From Pogona vitticeps (taxonomy: Eukaryota > Chordata > Lepidosauria > Squamata > Agamidae), in the NCBI RefSeq assembly GCF_051106095.1, contig NC_135787.1, forward strand, positions 159,844,001 through 159,908,000: DNA of 64,000 nucleotides. Reading direction: 5' to 3'. Of this stretch, positions 10,613 through 21,660 are shown piece by piece; the stretch's first letter is position 1, and each line of letters starts with the position of its first letter. Both the position numbers and the translations under genes were made by a program. The notes under the pieces were generated by a model. That model had not been told where the DNA came from, did no database searches, and was given only the letters and a program-made list of their open reading frames with translations.

Positions 10613-13600
10613 GTAAGTAACACTTCCATTTAGCTGTTTGGCTGCATGAATTATGATTGCTTTTACTGCACATGTGAATCTTGTTCATTTGTCTGTATTC
10701 TGTGTTTTAATATCCATCACTTCACCTGGAATTAAGTCCTACTGAATGCACTAGGGCTAACTACTGAATAAACACATAGTTCTGGGCTGCTAAATGGTAC
10801 ATATCTGATGGCTTCAATTAGTATCCATTTAAGACACCAGACTGGGCAGAAGTTGACAGAGGGTCTAGGTTAGATGTATGTTTTTCTTTTAACTGAGCTG
10901 ATCAATTTCCACCATTGTAGAGCTTTATCATTTAGGGGAATTAGCCTATTGATTTTTAAAAAGTCACACTCCCCCCCCCGAAAAAAAAGATGGATCCTGA
11001 TAAATACATATTTCTTGATGACTAGATTTGGGTAAAATGAATTGTACTTAAGACACTAACACTACACATTTGTTTCATAAATTTTCACAAGCTGTAGCAG
11101 TTTTCCTGGATTAGTATTACTTGTTGTTCTCTTTTCTAGGCAGTAGCAGCAATACTGGTCTTGCAGGTGCTTCCATAGTCCCAGTTGGAGGTAAATGCTA
11201 AGTCTAGATGTATTTAATGAATTTATCAATTTCTACACACCGTAACCGTGTAGTTATGGTTGACTGTATGTTTTGTTTCAGTTTCTTCATACTACTAATA
11301 ATATCCTATACAGAGAGTAGGGTTGTTTAGACTAAGCTTTAGAGGACTAATGTTTATTTGGAGTGGAAGTTAAGGTACAAGAAGGACACATCAATGTGCC
11401 TGCGTTTTGAATGAGGACAAGTGTGTGTATTGCTCCGTGGATTAAAATTATTTGCTTCAGGGAGGTATATTGGTTTTACTGTAAACCTTTGAAGTATCAG
11501 ATGCTGGGGACGGGTGTGTGTGGATTTGCGTTGGCTAGGATGTCCAAGGTTATGGATACTACCAAATTATCCTGTTTTGTGGACTTGCATATAGTAACTG
11601 GCTACCTGTAGGGAAGAAACTGGAGGTGAAGTTGTACAGATAGATCTCCAACCTGGTAATGTGATGTTTTGGTGCTATCTGTGTTCTCCTTGCCTTTTTT
11701 CCCCAGACCCAAATATAGCAGTGGGGAAAATATCATCCCAGTCCAGTACCTATGAAGAAAAGGGGACATCAGAGAAGGCTATAGATGGATCATTGGCCAA
11801 CAGTTATGCCCATGGAGACTGCACTCTGACAAACAAGGAGTTTGAACCATGGTGGATGGTAGATTTGACTTCAGCCTTCCAGGTATCTGCCGTGGTGATA
11901 ACCAACAGAGGAGACTGTTGTGAGTCACGGATAAAAGGAGCTGAGATTCTGATTGGAGATTTGCCGCAGAAGGGAGGTACAATGAACCCCAGGTATTTGC
12001 TTGTTGTCTAATATTGTTAAGATATCAGCTTTAATGGGAAGCAGATTATGACGCTGTTCAGCAGGATCTTCCTAAGCAAACACACTTAGATTTAGTTAGT
12101 GGAGCCAACTCCCAAGCATCATTTGGTAAGCTTCCTTTTCTGGATTACAAGTCCCAGAATCCCACCTCAAACTTTTCCATGCTTTAGAACCAAACCCAAG
12201 AGCAATTAATCTCTATGCATTCAGAAGTGATAAAAATGAAAGGCAGAAGGGTTGTGCCCTGGCCTCTCCTCTACCTCTTCTACCTTTGTTAATAGGGAAG
12301 GCCCGAAGAGTAACTATAACTGCAGTCATTGCATTCAGGGTTGCTACGTAATTACCACAAAGGGCTGTGATCTCACCTTTTCATCATGGTTACGGTTTCT
12401 TTTTAGAGTGCCTCTGTCAACACATATCCTGCCTTCTATCTCTATCGTTTTTGAAGAACTCCATATTTCTGCAGAACCTACTTTCATATATGTCAGTTTC
12501 AAAAAAAGCATGCTGTGGCTGCGCGATGAGACCAGTTCCTCAAAATATTTCCCATTTCTATGGAATGGACAACAAATCTGACAAAAATCCCACAGGACTG
12601 GCTATAGCTTTTGTGGTACTTCAGATTGTGGGTAATCCAAATTCATTTTAAGGTCTTTAAAACCACAACTGGTTTTAAAGGATTGTGAATCAAAAGTGTT
12701 ATCAGCTCCAAACAGCTCTGATATACAAATGGGATCTGCAACAAAGTCGTCCTGCTCTTTTCTAGCATATGCTCATCCATCATGTTCTTATTCTGCCACG
12801 GCCTCTAAGAATATCCACTGCTCCTTAAGCTATAGGGTGGGCATTTCGAGCGCACCGCATAACGATGAAATCGCATAGCGATCCGTTTTTTTGGATCGCT
12901 AATGCGATCGCTTAATGTTTTTTGAATAGGGCTAAATTCGCTTTGCGAAGACCGGTAAGCGTTTCGCTTACCGATCTTCACAAAACGAAGCCCGACTATC
13001 AACTGTTCGGCGGCCAAAATGGCCACCGGAAGCCCAGAAATGGCCCAAAATGGCCACGCGCAGCGTTTTCGCGCCCTTGTTAAGTGAGGCGAGGGCGCGA
13101 AAATGGCTGCCGGCCATTACGAAGCTTCACTGAACGGTGAGTATTTGGCCCATTTGGAACGTATTAAACGATGTTTAATGCGTTCCAATGGGTTTTTTTG
13201 ATCCGTTCAACGATGCTTCAGCATAGCGAAGGTTAATCCGGAACGGATTAACCTCGCTATGCGAGGCACCACTGTATCTGTTTTCTGCCTGGATAATGCA
13301 AGTTTGGATGCATAAGCATCCACACTCTAAAAAATAAGTTTGCTCTTCTCTTGTGCCTCTTCTGAAATTATTAACTATAGCAGTGGTTCCCAAACCTTTT
13401 TGACTTGCAGCTCCCTTGACTTTACTGGTCACTAGCCCTGGCTCCAATACAGTAGGACTGTCATATCCATGGGATCAGTACCCATAGTTTTACTTATCCA
13501 CTGCCTGAAAAAAAAAATGAAACACATCAACAAACATTCCCAAGGTGTATTACTAGGACTGGCCACTAGCTAGAACCAGAGATTATGCTAGATATGCACA

Positions 13601-16600
13601 TGGTTTAATGGGAATGCACTTGTGGTCTGACTTCTCCGAGGGAAGCCGTTTCTGGAAAAATGGAGGAGGGAAGGCTCACTTGCAAACAGAAGGGCAGGAA
13701 ACCCAGACTGGGCCAGGTTTCCCTTTCTGCACCATGCGTGGATGGCACTGAAATTGCAGGTGCTGCAGGATACTTTTGGAGGGGGGGAAGGGAGGGGGAG
13801 GGTTTAGAGCAGTGGTCCCCAACCTTGGGCCTCCGGATGTTCTGTCAGAATATAGAAATTTTATAAGCCTGAACCTGTATATGTGTTTCATTAATGAGCT
13901 GCCATTGTGCACAGATGTGAGAATGCTGAATCACTCTGGAGCTGATGCAATGATTTGAAATCAAAAGAAGACCACGTGCAAGAGAATGAAGCCATCTGCA
14001 TTCTGATTGGACTGAATTAGCCATGTACATGTATATAAGTGGACTGTGTCTTTGCTTCTCTCTCTTCCTCCACTATCACTTGCTGCCACACATGCTGTCA
14101 GACTGTACAAAGAGTTCCTGCCGTGCTGTTAAGATACCTACCTGTATATAACTGTAAATACGTGTAAATACAACCGTCTTGCAACAAAAGAATAACTCTG
14201 CGTTTTCTACTGTCGCCAAAACCGTAACAGAGGTTCTGGGCCCAGCAACGTGTGCTGCGCAAGCCAGACAGAGTCCAGACGGCAACACAAGAAGAACTGG
14301 TAAAGTGTCGGTGGTGAGTAACGTGGGTGAAGTATATTAATGAAGGAGGAGAGTGAAAGTGGCAGTGAAGTAGAAGATTTGGGAGAAGACAGTTCGTCTG
14401 TTACCCCAGGAGGGGAAAGGAAACAGAGAACTGCAAGAGAAGGCAGGATGGCGCACAGCACAGGAAGCATAGGAGGATTGGCTATAAACAGGCTGAATGA
14501 CAGAAACTAGAGAACATGGCTAGAGGTGTGAACATAAAGGATTGTAAAAATTACTTGGATTGCCAAGTTTGTAAACAAAGCAAAACGCATGTTGCTCCAA
14601 AAGGGAGACAGAGTGTCAGAGAGACAAGCAGGCCATTTGAGTTGGTACATGCTGATCTGATAGGGCCATTTCCACCCTCATTAGGAGGGGCAAAATATGC
14701 ACTGGTGATTGTGGATGATTATACACGTTTTTCATATTGTTTCACACTGAAGTCAAAAACAGGTTTTCCAGACATTTAAGAATTGGCTGAAATCAGTTGA
14801 ACGGCGCTTTGGCCACCAGGTGGCGCAATTGCAGTCTGACAGCGGTTCAGAGTTCATGAATACACAATTCCAAAGATGGCTAGAATGCACAGGAATCAGA
14901 CACAGAAAAACAAGCCCATATAGTCCATTTCAGAATGGTGTGGCCGAAAGGAAAAATGGGGTGCTCCAGGAAATGAAGGATGCACTGCTAGCGGACGCAG
15001 GGATGCATCATGGGTTTTGGGCGGAGGCGTTGAAGACATCGAATTTTTTGGTGAACAGAATTTGGTCATCCACCATAGATCAGACCCCATATTTCATGTT
15101 ATTTGGGAAGGAACCTTCTTTGAAGCACTTAAGAGTGTTTGGATGTACTGCTTGGGTACATGTGCCAAAGCAGCTAAGGAGAAAAGGTAAAGCGAAAACA
15201 AAGAAAATGAGGTTCTTGGATTATGAGCCTGGCTCAAAAGCGTACAGATTTGTGGATGGTAACAGAAACATTGTAATTTCCAGGTCTGGCAGCTTCAATG
15301 AGGGAGAGAACTGGGACAGGGTACATGCAAATTCACAAATATATATCCCATTGAATGACAGAAGAAGAAGTCAGTTTAGACAGACAAAAACACATGAGCA
15401 AGACACAAAGTCCTCTGCTGATGAAGATGAAGAAGATGTTGAAGGACACGAAGAACACGAAGAAAAACACATTAGTGAGATTAGTGAATCAGAGATAGAG
15501 ACAGAAACACAAGGTCCTAGGAGGTCTGAAAGGACAAACAAGGGTGTGCCACCCAAGAGATTTGGAGTGGGTGGTGTGAGAGTCTGTCATGTTTATGTAG
15601 AACCCAGAAATTACAAAGAGGTTATGGAACTTCCTGTTTTTGAAAAGAGGAAAAAGCTAGATGCCATGGATGAGGAAATGAAATCCATGGAGGAGCACAA
15701 GGTGTTTACAGAAATAAAGCTTCCTACAGAACGCAGAGGTTACAGGTAACAAATGTGTGTTTAAATGAAAGTTAGAAAAACATGGTTCTTGAATGAAACA
15801 AGTGGTGCAAATAAAAGTGGTGCAAGAGAACACTACATGTATACACATGGCTGAAACGGAAAGAGTGAAAAACAGAAGTAAAAATATTGACATTAGGTAT
15901 CATAATGTAAGAGAGGCTATAAGAGAGAAATTAATTGAATTAGAATATTGTCAAATTGAAGATAACATAGCTGATATACTGACCAAACCTTCATGTACAC
16001 AGAAGCATGAGAAATGTGTAAATGAGCTGGGAATGTGTTATGTTCAGGCATAAAAATTAGGAGGGGTGTCAGAATATAGAAATTTTATAAGCCTGAACCT
16101 GTATATGTGTTTCATTAACGAGCTGCCATTGTGCACAGATGTGAGAGTGCTGAATCACTCTGGACATGATGTAATGACTTGAAACCAGGAGAAGACCAGG
16201 TGCAAAGCATGAAGTCATCTGTTTTCTGATTGGACAAAATATGCCATGTATATGTATATAAGTGGACTGTGTCTTTGCTTCTTTCTCTTCCTCCACTATC
16301 ACTTGCTGCCACACATGCTGTCAGACTGTACAAAGAGTTCCTGCCGTGCTGTTAAGATACCTGCCTGTATATAACTGTAAATACGTGTAAATACAACCGT
16401 CTTGCAACAAAAGAATAACTCTGCGTTTTCTACTGTCGCCAAAACTGTAACATGTTCTTGGACTACAATTCCCAGAAGCCTTCACCACCACCTCTGCTGG
16501 CCAGAATTTCTGGGAGTTGAAGTCCAAGAACATCTGGAGGCCCAAGGTTGGAGACCACTGGTTTAGAGGATTCTGTGGCACCCCTGGGTTGGTTTCCTGG

Positions 16601-19153
16601 TGCCCCATAGAGCCACAGCGCAGAGTTTGGGAACCACTGAACTTCTCTGTGTTCAGATTCTGTGGTAAACAAGCTGCTGTCCAGCATGTTCCCCGTCTGC
16701 TCTGTTCATTCTGAGTTCCTTCAGATTCAGGCTAGTTCTAATGTTGGTGAGTTTCCCAGTGTGGGCTTCCCACATTGCACTCCAACGGGGCTGATCCCTA
16801 GGGTGCTTTGCTGCTTTGTGTCTGAGTAATGGTCTCATTCCTTGGCAGGTGTGCTACAATCAACAGCCTGGGGCTCGGGGAAACCATGTCCTTCAACTGC
16901 GGAGGGATGCAGGGCCAGTACGTGACCATTACCATCCCTGGGAGAAATGAATTCCTCTCACTCTGTGAAGTCCAAGTTCTTGCACACCCATGGCTTCACA
17001 TAGGTGAGTAGGTGGCTCATATTCAAGATGGGGTGGAATCCTGATAATCCTGTTTGTTGCGGCCCAGCTGCAGGCTCCACCTGGACTGGAATAGCTATTT
17101 CAAGACCTGTTGGCCCAGTGCCTGCATGTCTGCCATTTGATGATGTGTGGAAGGAATGTTGGCATCAGAGGACAAAGAGTACAGAGTGTGCACCTGAAGA
17201 CCAGATGTCTCCCATGATCAATCCCAGCCTTCTAAGAGCCATTTCCTCTCATCAGTCTCAGGAGAAGCCATTCTTTTAATGTTTCTATGCCTGCTTTCTC
17301 TAAGGAAACTTGACCACCTCTGTCCTTTCCTGGTTTCCCACAACCCACCATTTGGTTAAACATAAGGCTTATCAGTGATATGATACCTTCATTAAGCAAT
17401 GTTAGAAACTCAGACATTACTTTTATTTTTTTTGGTAGTTCATGATGGAGGGCGGAGTCCTGTGAGAGACAGTGAAACAGATTTAGGTATGTTCTCCTTT
17501 ATGCTTCTTATTGGTGTTTAATTTTAATCTCTTCAGTGGAAGGCCCTCAATGTGTTTCTAGAACAGTAGCTGTGCTAGCCATAGAACTAGTCAAGATACC
17601 AATTGTATAATTAGGAGATGGGGAGGATTTTTGCTCTAAAGATGCAGCTGTTCAAGGTTGCCATAACCTACCAATTACTGAACAAAAGCAAGTGAATAGT
17701 TTGTTTTAACCGTTAGGATGCTGCATCAGAAATAACAAAAGAGATTTGTGGTGTCTCATTGACTAACAAACTTACCAATTTTTTGATGTTTGTTTGCTTC
17801 TTTCTAGTACTTGTAACTAAAATAAACCAATGATTAATAGAAATTTGAAGACAGATAAAACAAAACTTTTTTTGTGTGTAGCTTGTAAGTTTAGTATTTA
17901 CTACCAGAGGATGTTATGATAGCCATCGGTTTGGAAGGCTTTTAAAGAGAGATTAAAAAAATGCATGGAAGATAAAGCCAAAGTGGTTTTAGAAAACCAC
18001 CAGTATCAGCGGCAGCCTACTTCTCACTGCCTGTTGCTGGAAATGATTTGTAGGAAGATGCTGTTATACTTATGCCCTTTGCATCTAGTTAGCCTATTTG
18101 GGAAAACAGTCCTTTTTAGAAGAACCTTTGCTCTAATCCAGCATGACTCTTCTTTCTATGAACACTTCTATGAACAGAATTAATATTGATTCTTAGGAAA
18201 AATGTGTTATTAGGGATTTAGACCCAGTGAGAATACAAGCATGACTACAACTATCCATTAGTTACTTCAGTATGATTGATGATGCTACAGCTCTCAGAAT
18301 CTGCCAGTTAGCATGTTCACTGGAGATTAGCTAAGGGAGTCTGGGAAATGTAGTCTGAAAAATAAATTTCCCCTGTTCTGACTTAGGCTTCTTTGCGGGC
18401 TGGTTCAAGAGGGTGTGCTGTCTAGAGCTCTGGGTTAAGAAACAAGCAGCAGCTGTGATGTTACTGTATTAAACATGGACCTCCTAGAAATTCCATGTGG
18501 ACTTATTGTGCTAAGTAACTGATTTCTTGGCACTATCATCTCTTGTAGGTCTGCAGGGCAGAGTGCTGAGTTTTCACAATCAGTCCAAGAGCAGTTTTGT
18601 TATCATCTCTCCAATGCAGCCCCTGAATCTGATGGAGTTCACACTATGCATGCGGGTTGCAGTTGAGGATCTGGGCGAACGCAAGGTCATCCTTTTCTCC
18701 TATCACTCTCAGAATGATGAACTGAGGATCTTTCGTGAAGGAAAGGGCCGCTTCAGTTTATACATGGGGGGTCAGAATGTCATGTTTGCCCTCCCTGATC
18801 TCAGCACTTTGGGGAGCCACATATGTGTGACCTGGGAATCCAAGCTTGGCCTCACAGCCTTTTGGATGAATGGACAGAGAAGCATCCGAAAAGTGCATAA
18901 TGTGGGGCATATCCTTCAGTCAGGGGGCACTGCGATTCTTGGACAGGATCAAGGGGTGCAAAGTATGTCAGAACAGGAGGAGCGGCGTTTTGTGGGGGAG
19001 ATAACGGAACTTTACATGTGGGATTATGTGCTGAAATCAAGTGATGTGCAGGATGTATTCCAGGTCCGTCAGTTTCCTAAAGGAAACATCTTTGACTGGA
19101 AAATGTTATCATACAAAATTACAGGGAGCGTGAAAGTATTGCCTAGGGACTAA
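10552..19153 (+). CDS. Secreted F-type lectin / pentraxin fusion protein (6 exons)
   Basis: Exons 10552-10612, 11140-11190, 11707-11992, 16849-17003, 17439-17486 and 18549-19153 join in frame to about 401 aa. Layout: signal peptide (residues 1-20), short Ser/Gly linker (21-37), one FTP/fucolectin domain (38-184), 16-aa linker (185-200) and a pentraxin domain (201-401). The architecture is that of the amphibian pentraxin fusion protein; FTP domains bind fucose and pentraxins form calcium-dependent rings that bind damaged or microbial surfaces. The FTP unit keeps RGDCCESR (105-112) but has Leu78 where the fucose-contacting His is expected. The pentraxin signature HICVTWES (291-298) and both domain Cys (234, 293) are present, but calcium ligands are altered (see findings). 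All exons start with AG and are followed by GT, and phases agree throughout (1,1,2,1,1). No polyadenylation signal was identified. Confidence 0.85.
11140..11190 (+). CDS. Exon 2: 17-aa linker (FTP-pentraxin gene)
   Basis: Acceptor TTTTCTAG, donor GGAG|GTAAAT, 51 nt, phase 1-1. Encodes a low-complexity GSSSNTGLAGASIVPVG segment. Skipping it would keep the frame, so it may be alternative. Confidence 0.65.
11707..11992 (+). CDS. Exon 3: first half of the FTP domain
   Basis: 286 nt, phase 1 to 2, exactly the length of the four matching exons in the tandem-FTP gene. It carries AIDGS, PWWMVDL and [10 protein letters not shown]. The codon at 11826-11828 is CTG (Leu) where the fucose-binding His is expected. 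Confidence 0.9.
12834..13274. mobile_element. Tigger-like MITE in the FTP intron
   Basis: The right end GCGAGGCACCACTG is followed by TA and matches the element at 7712. The left end is worn. The interior repeats CGCTTA and GCGAT motifs in both directions. Confidence 0.7.
13843..14229 (+). repeat. Left LTR of the copia fossil
   Basis: TG...CA boundaries, with TATATAAG near 14032-14039 as a possible promoter. Conserved against the right LTR except in a more divergent middle third. Confidence 0.9.
16067..16452 (+). repeat. Right LTR of the copia fossil
   Basis: Same ends and near-identical last ~200 bp as the left LTR. It follows a purine tract and is followed by the TGTTC duplication. Confidence 0.9.
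16849..17003 (+). CDS. Exon 4: second half of the FTP domain
   Basis: 155 nt, phase 2 to 1. Encodes [25 protein letters not shown] and the closing LCEVQV motif whose Glu is a known calcium contact in eel agglutinin. One residue longer than most b-exons in the sister gene, equal to its third FTP unit. Confidence 0.9.
17439..17486 (+). CDS. Exon 5: 16-aa linker (FTP-pentraxin gene)
   Basis: Acceptor TTTGGTAG, donor TTAG|GTATGT, 48 nt, phase 1-1. Encodes a charged VHDGGRSPVRDSETDL hinge between the two domains. Confidence 0.75.
17720..17800. repeat. Short retroelement tail fragment
   Basis: GATTTGTGGTGTCTCATTGA and the following ACTAACAAACTTACC resemble the 3' tail also seen at 36,430 and 44,880. 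Family uncertain. Confidence 0.3.
18549..19153 (+). CDS. Exon 6: pentraxin domain and stop
   Basis: One 605-nt exon encodes the whole pentraxin domain with the HICVTWES signature, LGQDQ loop and YMWDYVL strand, ending in TAA at 19151-19153. A single-exon pentraxin domain matches the short pentraxin genes. Confidence 0.92.
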
Positions 19154-19635
19154 TGACTAAGGAGGATATACATTGACATCACTGTGCATGTAGTTTTCCA
19201 TTTTGTAAAAAAGCATGAATTCCCTGCCTCTGAGCTGTGGAAACTAGATGACAAAGTCTTGAAGTATTTGCACACTTACTGTATATACTCAAGTATAAGC
19301 CATACCCCTTGGCTTATACTCGAGTCAGTGTCAAAATTACATGTTCTCCCCTGCAATGCTGGTGTTCTCTGGACTCCCCCACTCATCTATGGGTGCCTGC
19401 AGCCTCTGTGGGTGGTCCGATGACCCAGGTTAAGTACACTGCATTTCTACTTCCAGGACACTCCCATCCTCCTCCTCCTCCTCTATGTACCCACCTTCCT
19501 CCTCCCACCTTCCTCCTCCATCCTCTGTCTCCCTCCATCTTGTTACACAGCAGTACAGAAGTAGATAAGCGCAGCATCCGGTATGAGTCCTCCCTCCACA
19601 GGCAGTGAAGTGTGTCTTGCAGCTCAGAAGGGCAG
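19154..19635. other. 3' flank with a MITE-like palindrome
   Basis: The 19275-19330 stretch contains ACTCAAGTATAAGCC facing GGCTTATACTCGAGT, a short palindrome typical of a lizard DNA-transposon relic. A CT-rich low-complexity patch follows (19460-19540). No clear AATAAA was found for the upstream gene. Confidence 0.45.
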
Positions 19636-20397
19636 TATCTTCAAAAACATTTTCTAGATTTTGTACATCTTAATCATGTCCCCCCTTTTCTCTAGACTAA
19701 AGAGCCCCAAATGCTGTAGCCTTTCCTCATAAGGGAGGTGACCCAGCCCAGTCATCATTTGAGTTGCTCTCTTCTGCACCTTTTCCAGTTCCTCTATGTC
19801 TTTTTTCAGGTGCGGCAACCAGAACTGTACACAGTACTCCAGGTGCAGCCTCACCAGTGTTTTGTACAATGGCATTCTAATGTTGGCTGTTTTATTTTCA
19901 GTTCCCTTTTTAATGATACCTATGATGGAACTGGCCTTCTTCACTGCCGCCACACACTGGGTTGACACTTTCATCGAGCAGTCCACCGGAACACCAAGAT
20001 CTCTTTTCTGATCTGTCATGGACAGCTCAGAACCCATTAGCCAATAAATAAAGTTTTGAGTTTTGGCCCCAATGTGCATTACTTTACATTTTCTTATATT
20101 GAAGCACATTTGCCATTTTGCCGCCCATTCTCCAAGTTTGGAGAGATCCTTTTGGAGCTCTTCACAATCCCTTCTGCTCTTCACTACCCAGAAAAGTTTT
20201 GTGTCATCTGCAAACTTGGCCACCTCACTGCTTATCGCTGTCACCCAGGTCATTTATGACACAGGTTGAAAAGCGCCGGTCCCAGGACAGATCCCTGGGG
20301 CACACCGCTCTTCACCTCTCTCCACTGTGAAAATTGCCCATTGACACCTAATCTCTGTTTCCTGGTTCTCAACCAATTCTCAGTCCATAAAGAGGAC
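19636..20397 (-). mobile_element. CR1 LINE, 3' part of the reverse transcriptase
   Basis: The minus strand encodes the C-terminal half of a CR1 reverse transcriptase, with the catalytic KFADDTKLF motif, LGVPVD, YKTLVRLHLEYCVQFW and KRATQMMTGLGHLPYEERL (20253-19654). It continues at 20871-21170, interrupted by an inserted block. Confidence 0.9.
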
Positions 20398-20870
20398 TGT
20401 AGGGATCACCCTGCTTCGGCTCAGGTAGAAGATTGTTGGCATGTACCAATGAGAGCTGTTGGGAGGCAGAGCTAGAGAAACCAGAAGGGAGGGGTGAGTC
20501 AGAGTCTGAGGAGTTCAGTCAGAGACAGAGAAGAGAGAAAAGAGTTTTGGGGGGTTCGAGGCAGAGAGAGTGTTTAAGGAGTGATTAGTCAGAGTGTGAC
20601 CTGTATTAATGAAGATAGAAGAGGTTAAAGTAAAATACTGAAGCTTTGTGTAACTTTTAGAATGTGCTTAAGAACTAGTCCTAAAACAACGTGTAATTAA
20701 TAAACCTGTTTCTGTTTAAAAGTTCAGTACTGAACAGACCTCAGTCTTTCATAGGAAATATAGGTTGATAAAGAGATCAACACGTGGGAGTGTGTTAAAG
20801 GGCGTGTTGGGGTACCTTTGTGAGCTCTTTGTTTGGTGAAACAAGCAGGGGCCACGGGGTAAGCGTCACA
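20398..20870. mobile_element. Possible solo LTR inserted in CR1 (fossil)
   Basis: A 473-bp block that starts TGTAGGG and ends GTCACA breaks the CR1 copy. It contains an AATAAA at 20699-20704. Size, TG...CA ends and the poly(A) signal suggest a solo LTR, but no clear target duplication was found and the family is unknown. Confidence 0.4.
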
Positions 20871-21170
20871 AAGATCTGCCCTCTTATCCCCTGACGGTGG
20901 AGTTTTCTCGGCAGCCTTGGTAAGGGACCATGTCAAACGCCTTCTGAAAATCCAGACAGACAATATCAACATGCTTGTTGACCTTTTCAAAGAATTCTAA
21001 AAAGTTTGTGATGCGAGATTTACCCTTACAGCTGATTTTCCCTCAGCAAGGCTTGTTCTTCTATGTGTTTTAAGATTTTATCTTGGATGAGGATTTCCAC
21101 CATCTTCCCCGGAACAGATGTTAGGCTAACTGGCCTGTAGTTTCCCGGGTCCCCCCTCTTTCCCTTATTA
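20871..21170 (-). mobile_element. CR1 LINE, continuation
   Basis: Resumes the same CR1 copy (CTCTTATCCCCTGACGG through GTAAGGGACCATGTCAAACG to GGCCTGTAGTTTCCCGGG), matching the fingers/palm part of the reverse transcriptase on the minus strand. Confidence 0.8.
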
Positions 21171-21504
21171 AGTCTTTGGGTCTGAGTCATTTGCCCCGCC
21201 CCCCTCAGACTTGGGACTAAGAACTTGATACTAAGGAACTGGGCCTCCCATCCCCACCGCCACCCCAGCCACCATCAGCTTACCTCCTCCTGCTGCTCCT
21301 GATGCCTCCATTCAGGAGCCAGGCTGTTGCCTACCCCCATGCATGTACTGAGCAGCTGATAGCACAGAAGAGGCAGGCCCCCTGAAACGGGAGGAAGGCA
21401 GAGGGCTTTTCATTGTGACACTCTAGCCTGCTGTACTCTGACAGCAGGTTCTCGAACGCCCCTCCGCCTCTTGCTGCAAATTGCCCTGGTGACACTCTGT
21501 GTAA

Positions 21505-21660
21505 GGCTAGAGCATCACCAGGGCAACTTACAGAAAAAGGCAGGTTGGAGCACCCACCCTCAGATTACATCAGGCTAGAGCATCACCAGGGTGACTTATA
21601 GGAAGAGGCAAGTCAGAGGACTTGCCCTCCAACTACAGGGAGCTAGAGCATCCGATGCAA
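21505..21660. repeat. ~68-bp tandem repeat, about 2.2 copies, with inverted partner
   Basis: Units beginning GGCTAGAGCATCACCAGGG start at 21505 and 21573, and a partial one at 21641 (period 68-69). The preceding 21420-21495 reads as a rough inverted copy, so the whole may be a fold-back element. Confidence 0.6.

Larger units (their letters stand above)
13843..16452 (+). mobile_element. Ty1/copia-type LTR retrotransposon (fossil)
   Basis: Old LTR element of the Ty1/copia group. LTRs of 387 bp (13843-14229) and 386 bp (16067-16452) begin TG and end CA, differ at roughly 6% of sites by eye, and are flanked by the 5-bp duplication TGTTC (13838-13842, 16453-16457). A purine-rich tract (GGAGGGG) adjoins the right LTR. 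A primer site after the left LTR resembles the anticodon-stem region of initiator tRNA-Met. Recognisable parts are the integrase region (about 14516-15580) and the tail of the RNase H region (about 15790-16050), in the order expected for copia. It is much shorter than a whole element and clearly broken, with several breaks. Copia elements are rare in amniotes. Confidence 0.9.
13810..16560. mobile_element. hAT-type MITE split by an LTR element
   Basis: Terminal inverted repeats CAGTGGTCCCCAACC and its complement at 16546-16560 are flanked by a perfect 8-bp duplication GTTTAGAG (13802-13809 and 16561-16568). The two halves are complementary palindromic arms (GGCCTCCGGATGTTC / AACATCTGGAGGCC). 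A copia-type element sits in the left arm. Confidence 0.9.
13381..16639. mobile_element. Outer hAT-like element, interrupted by insertions
   Basis: The left end CAGTGGTTCCCAAACC and the right end TTTGGGAACCACTG are inverted copies of a hAT-type terminus. Everything between 13810 and 16568 is a later insertion. The 8-bp flanks (AACTATAG and AACTTCTC) match only in part, so the pairing of the two ends is probable rather than proven. Confidence 0.5.

Noticed and set aside
12252-12651. Extra coding exon in the FTP intron (109-aa and 94-aa ORFs)
   Set aside because: The FTP halves at 11707-11992 and 16849-17003 join in perfect phase; these ORFs match nothing and lack paired splice sites.
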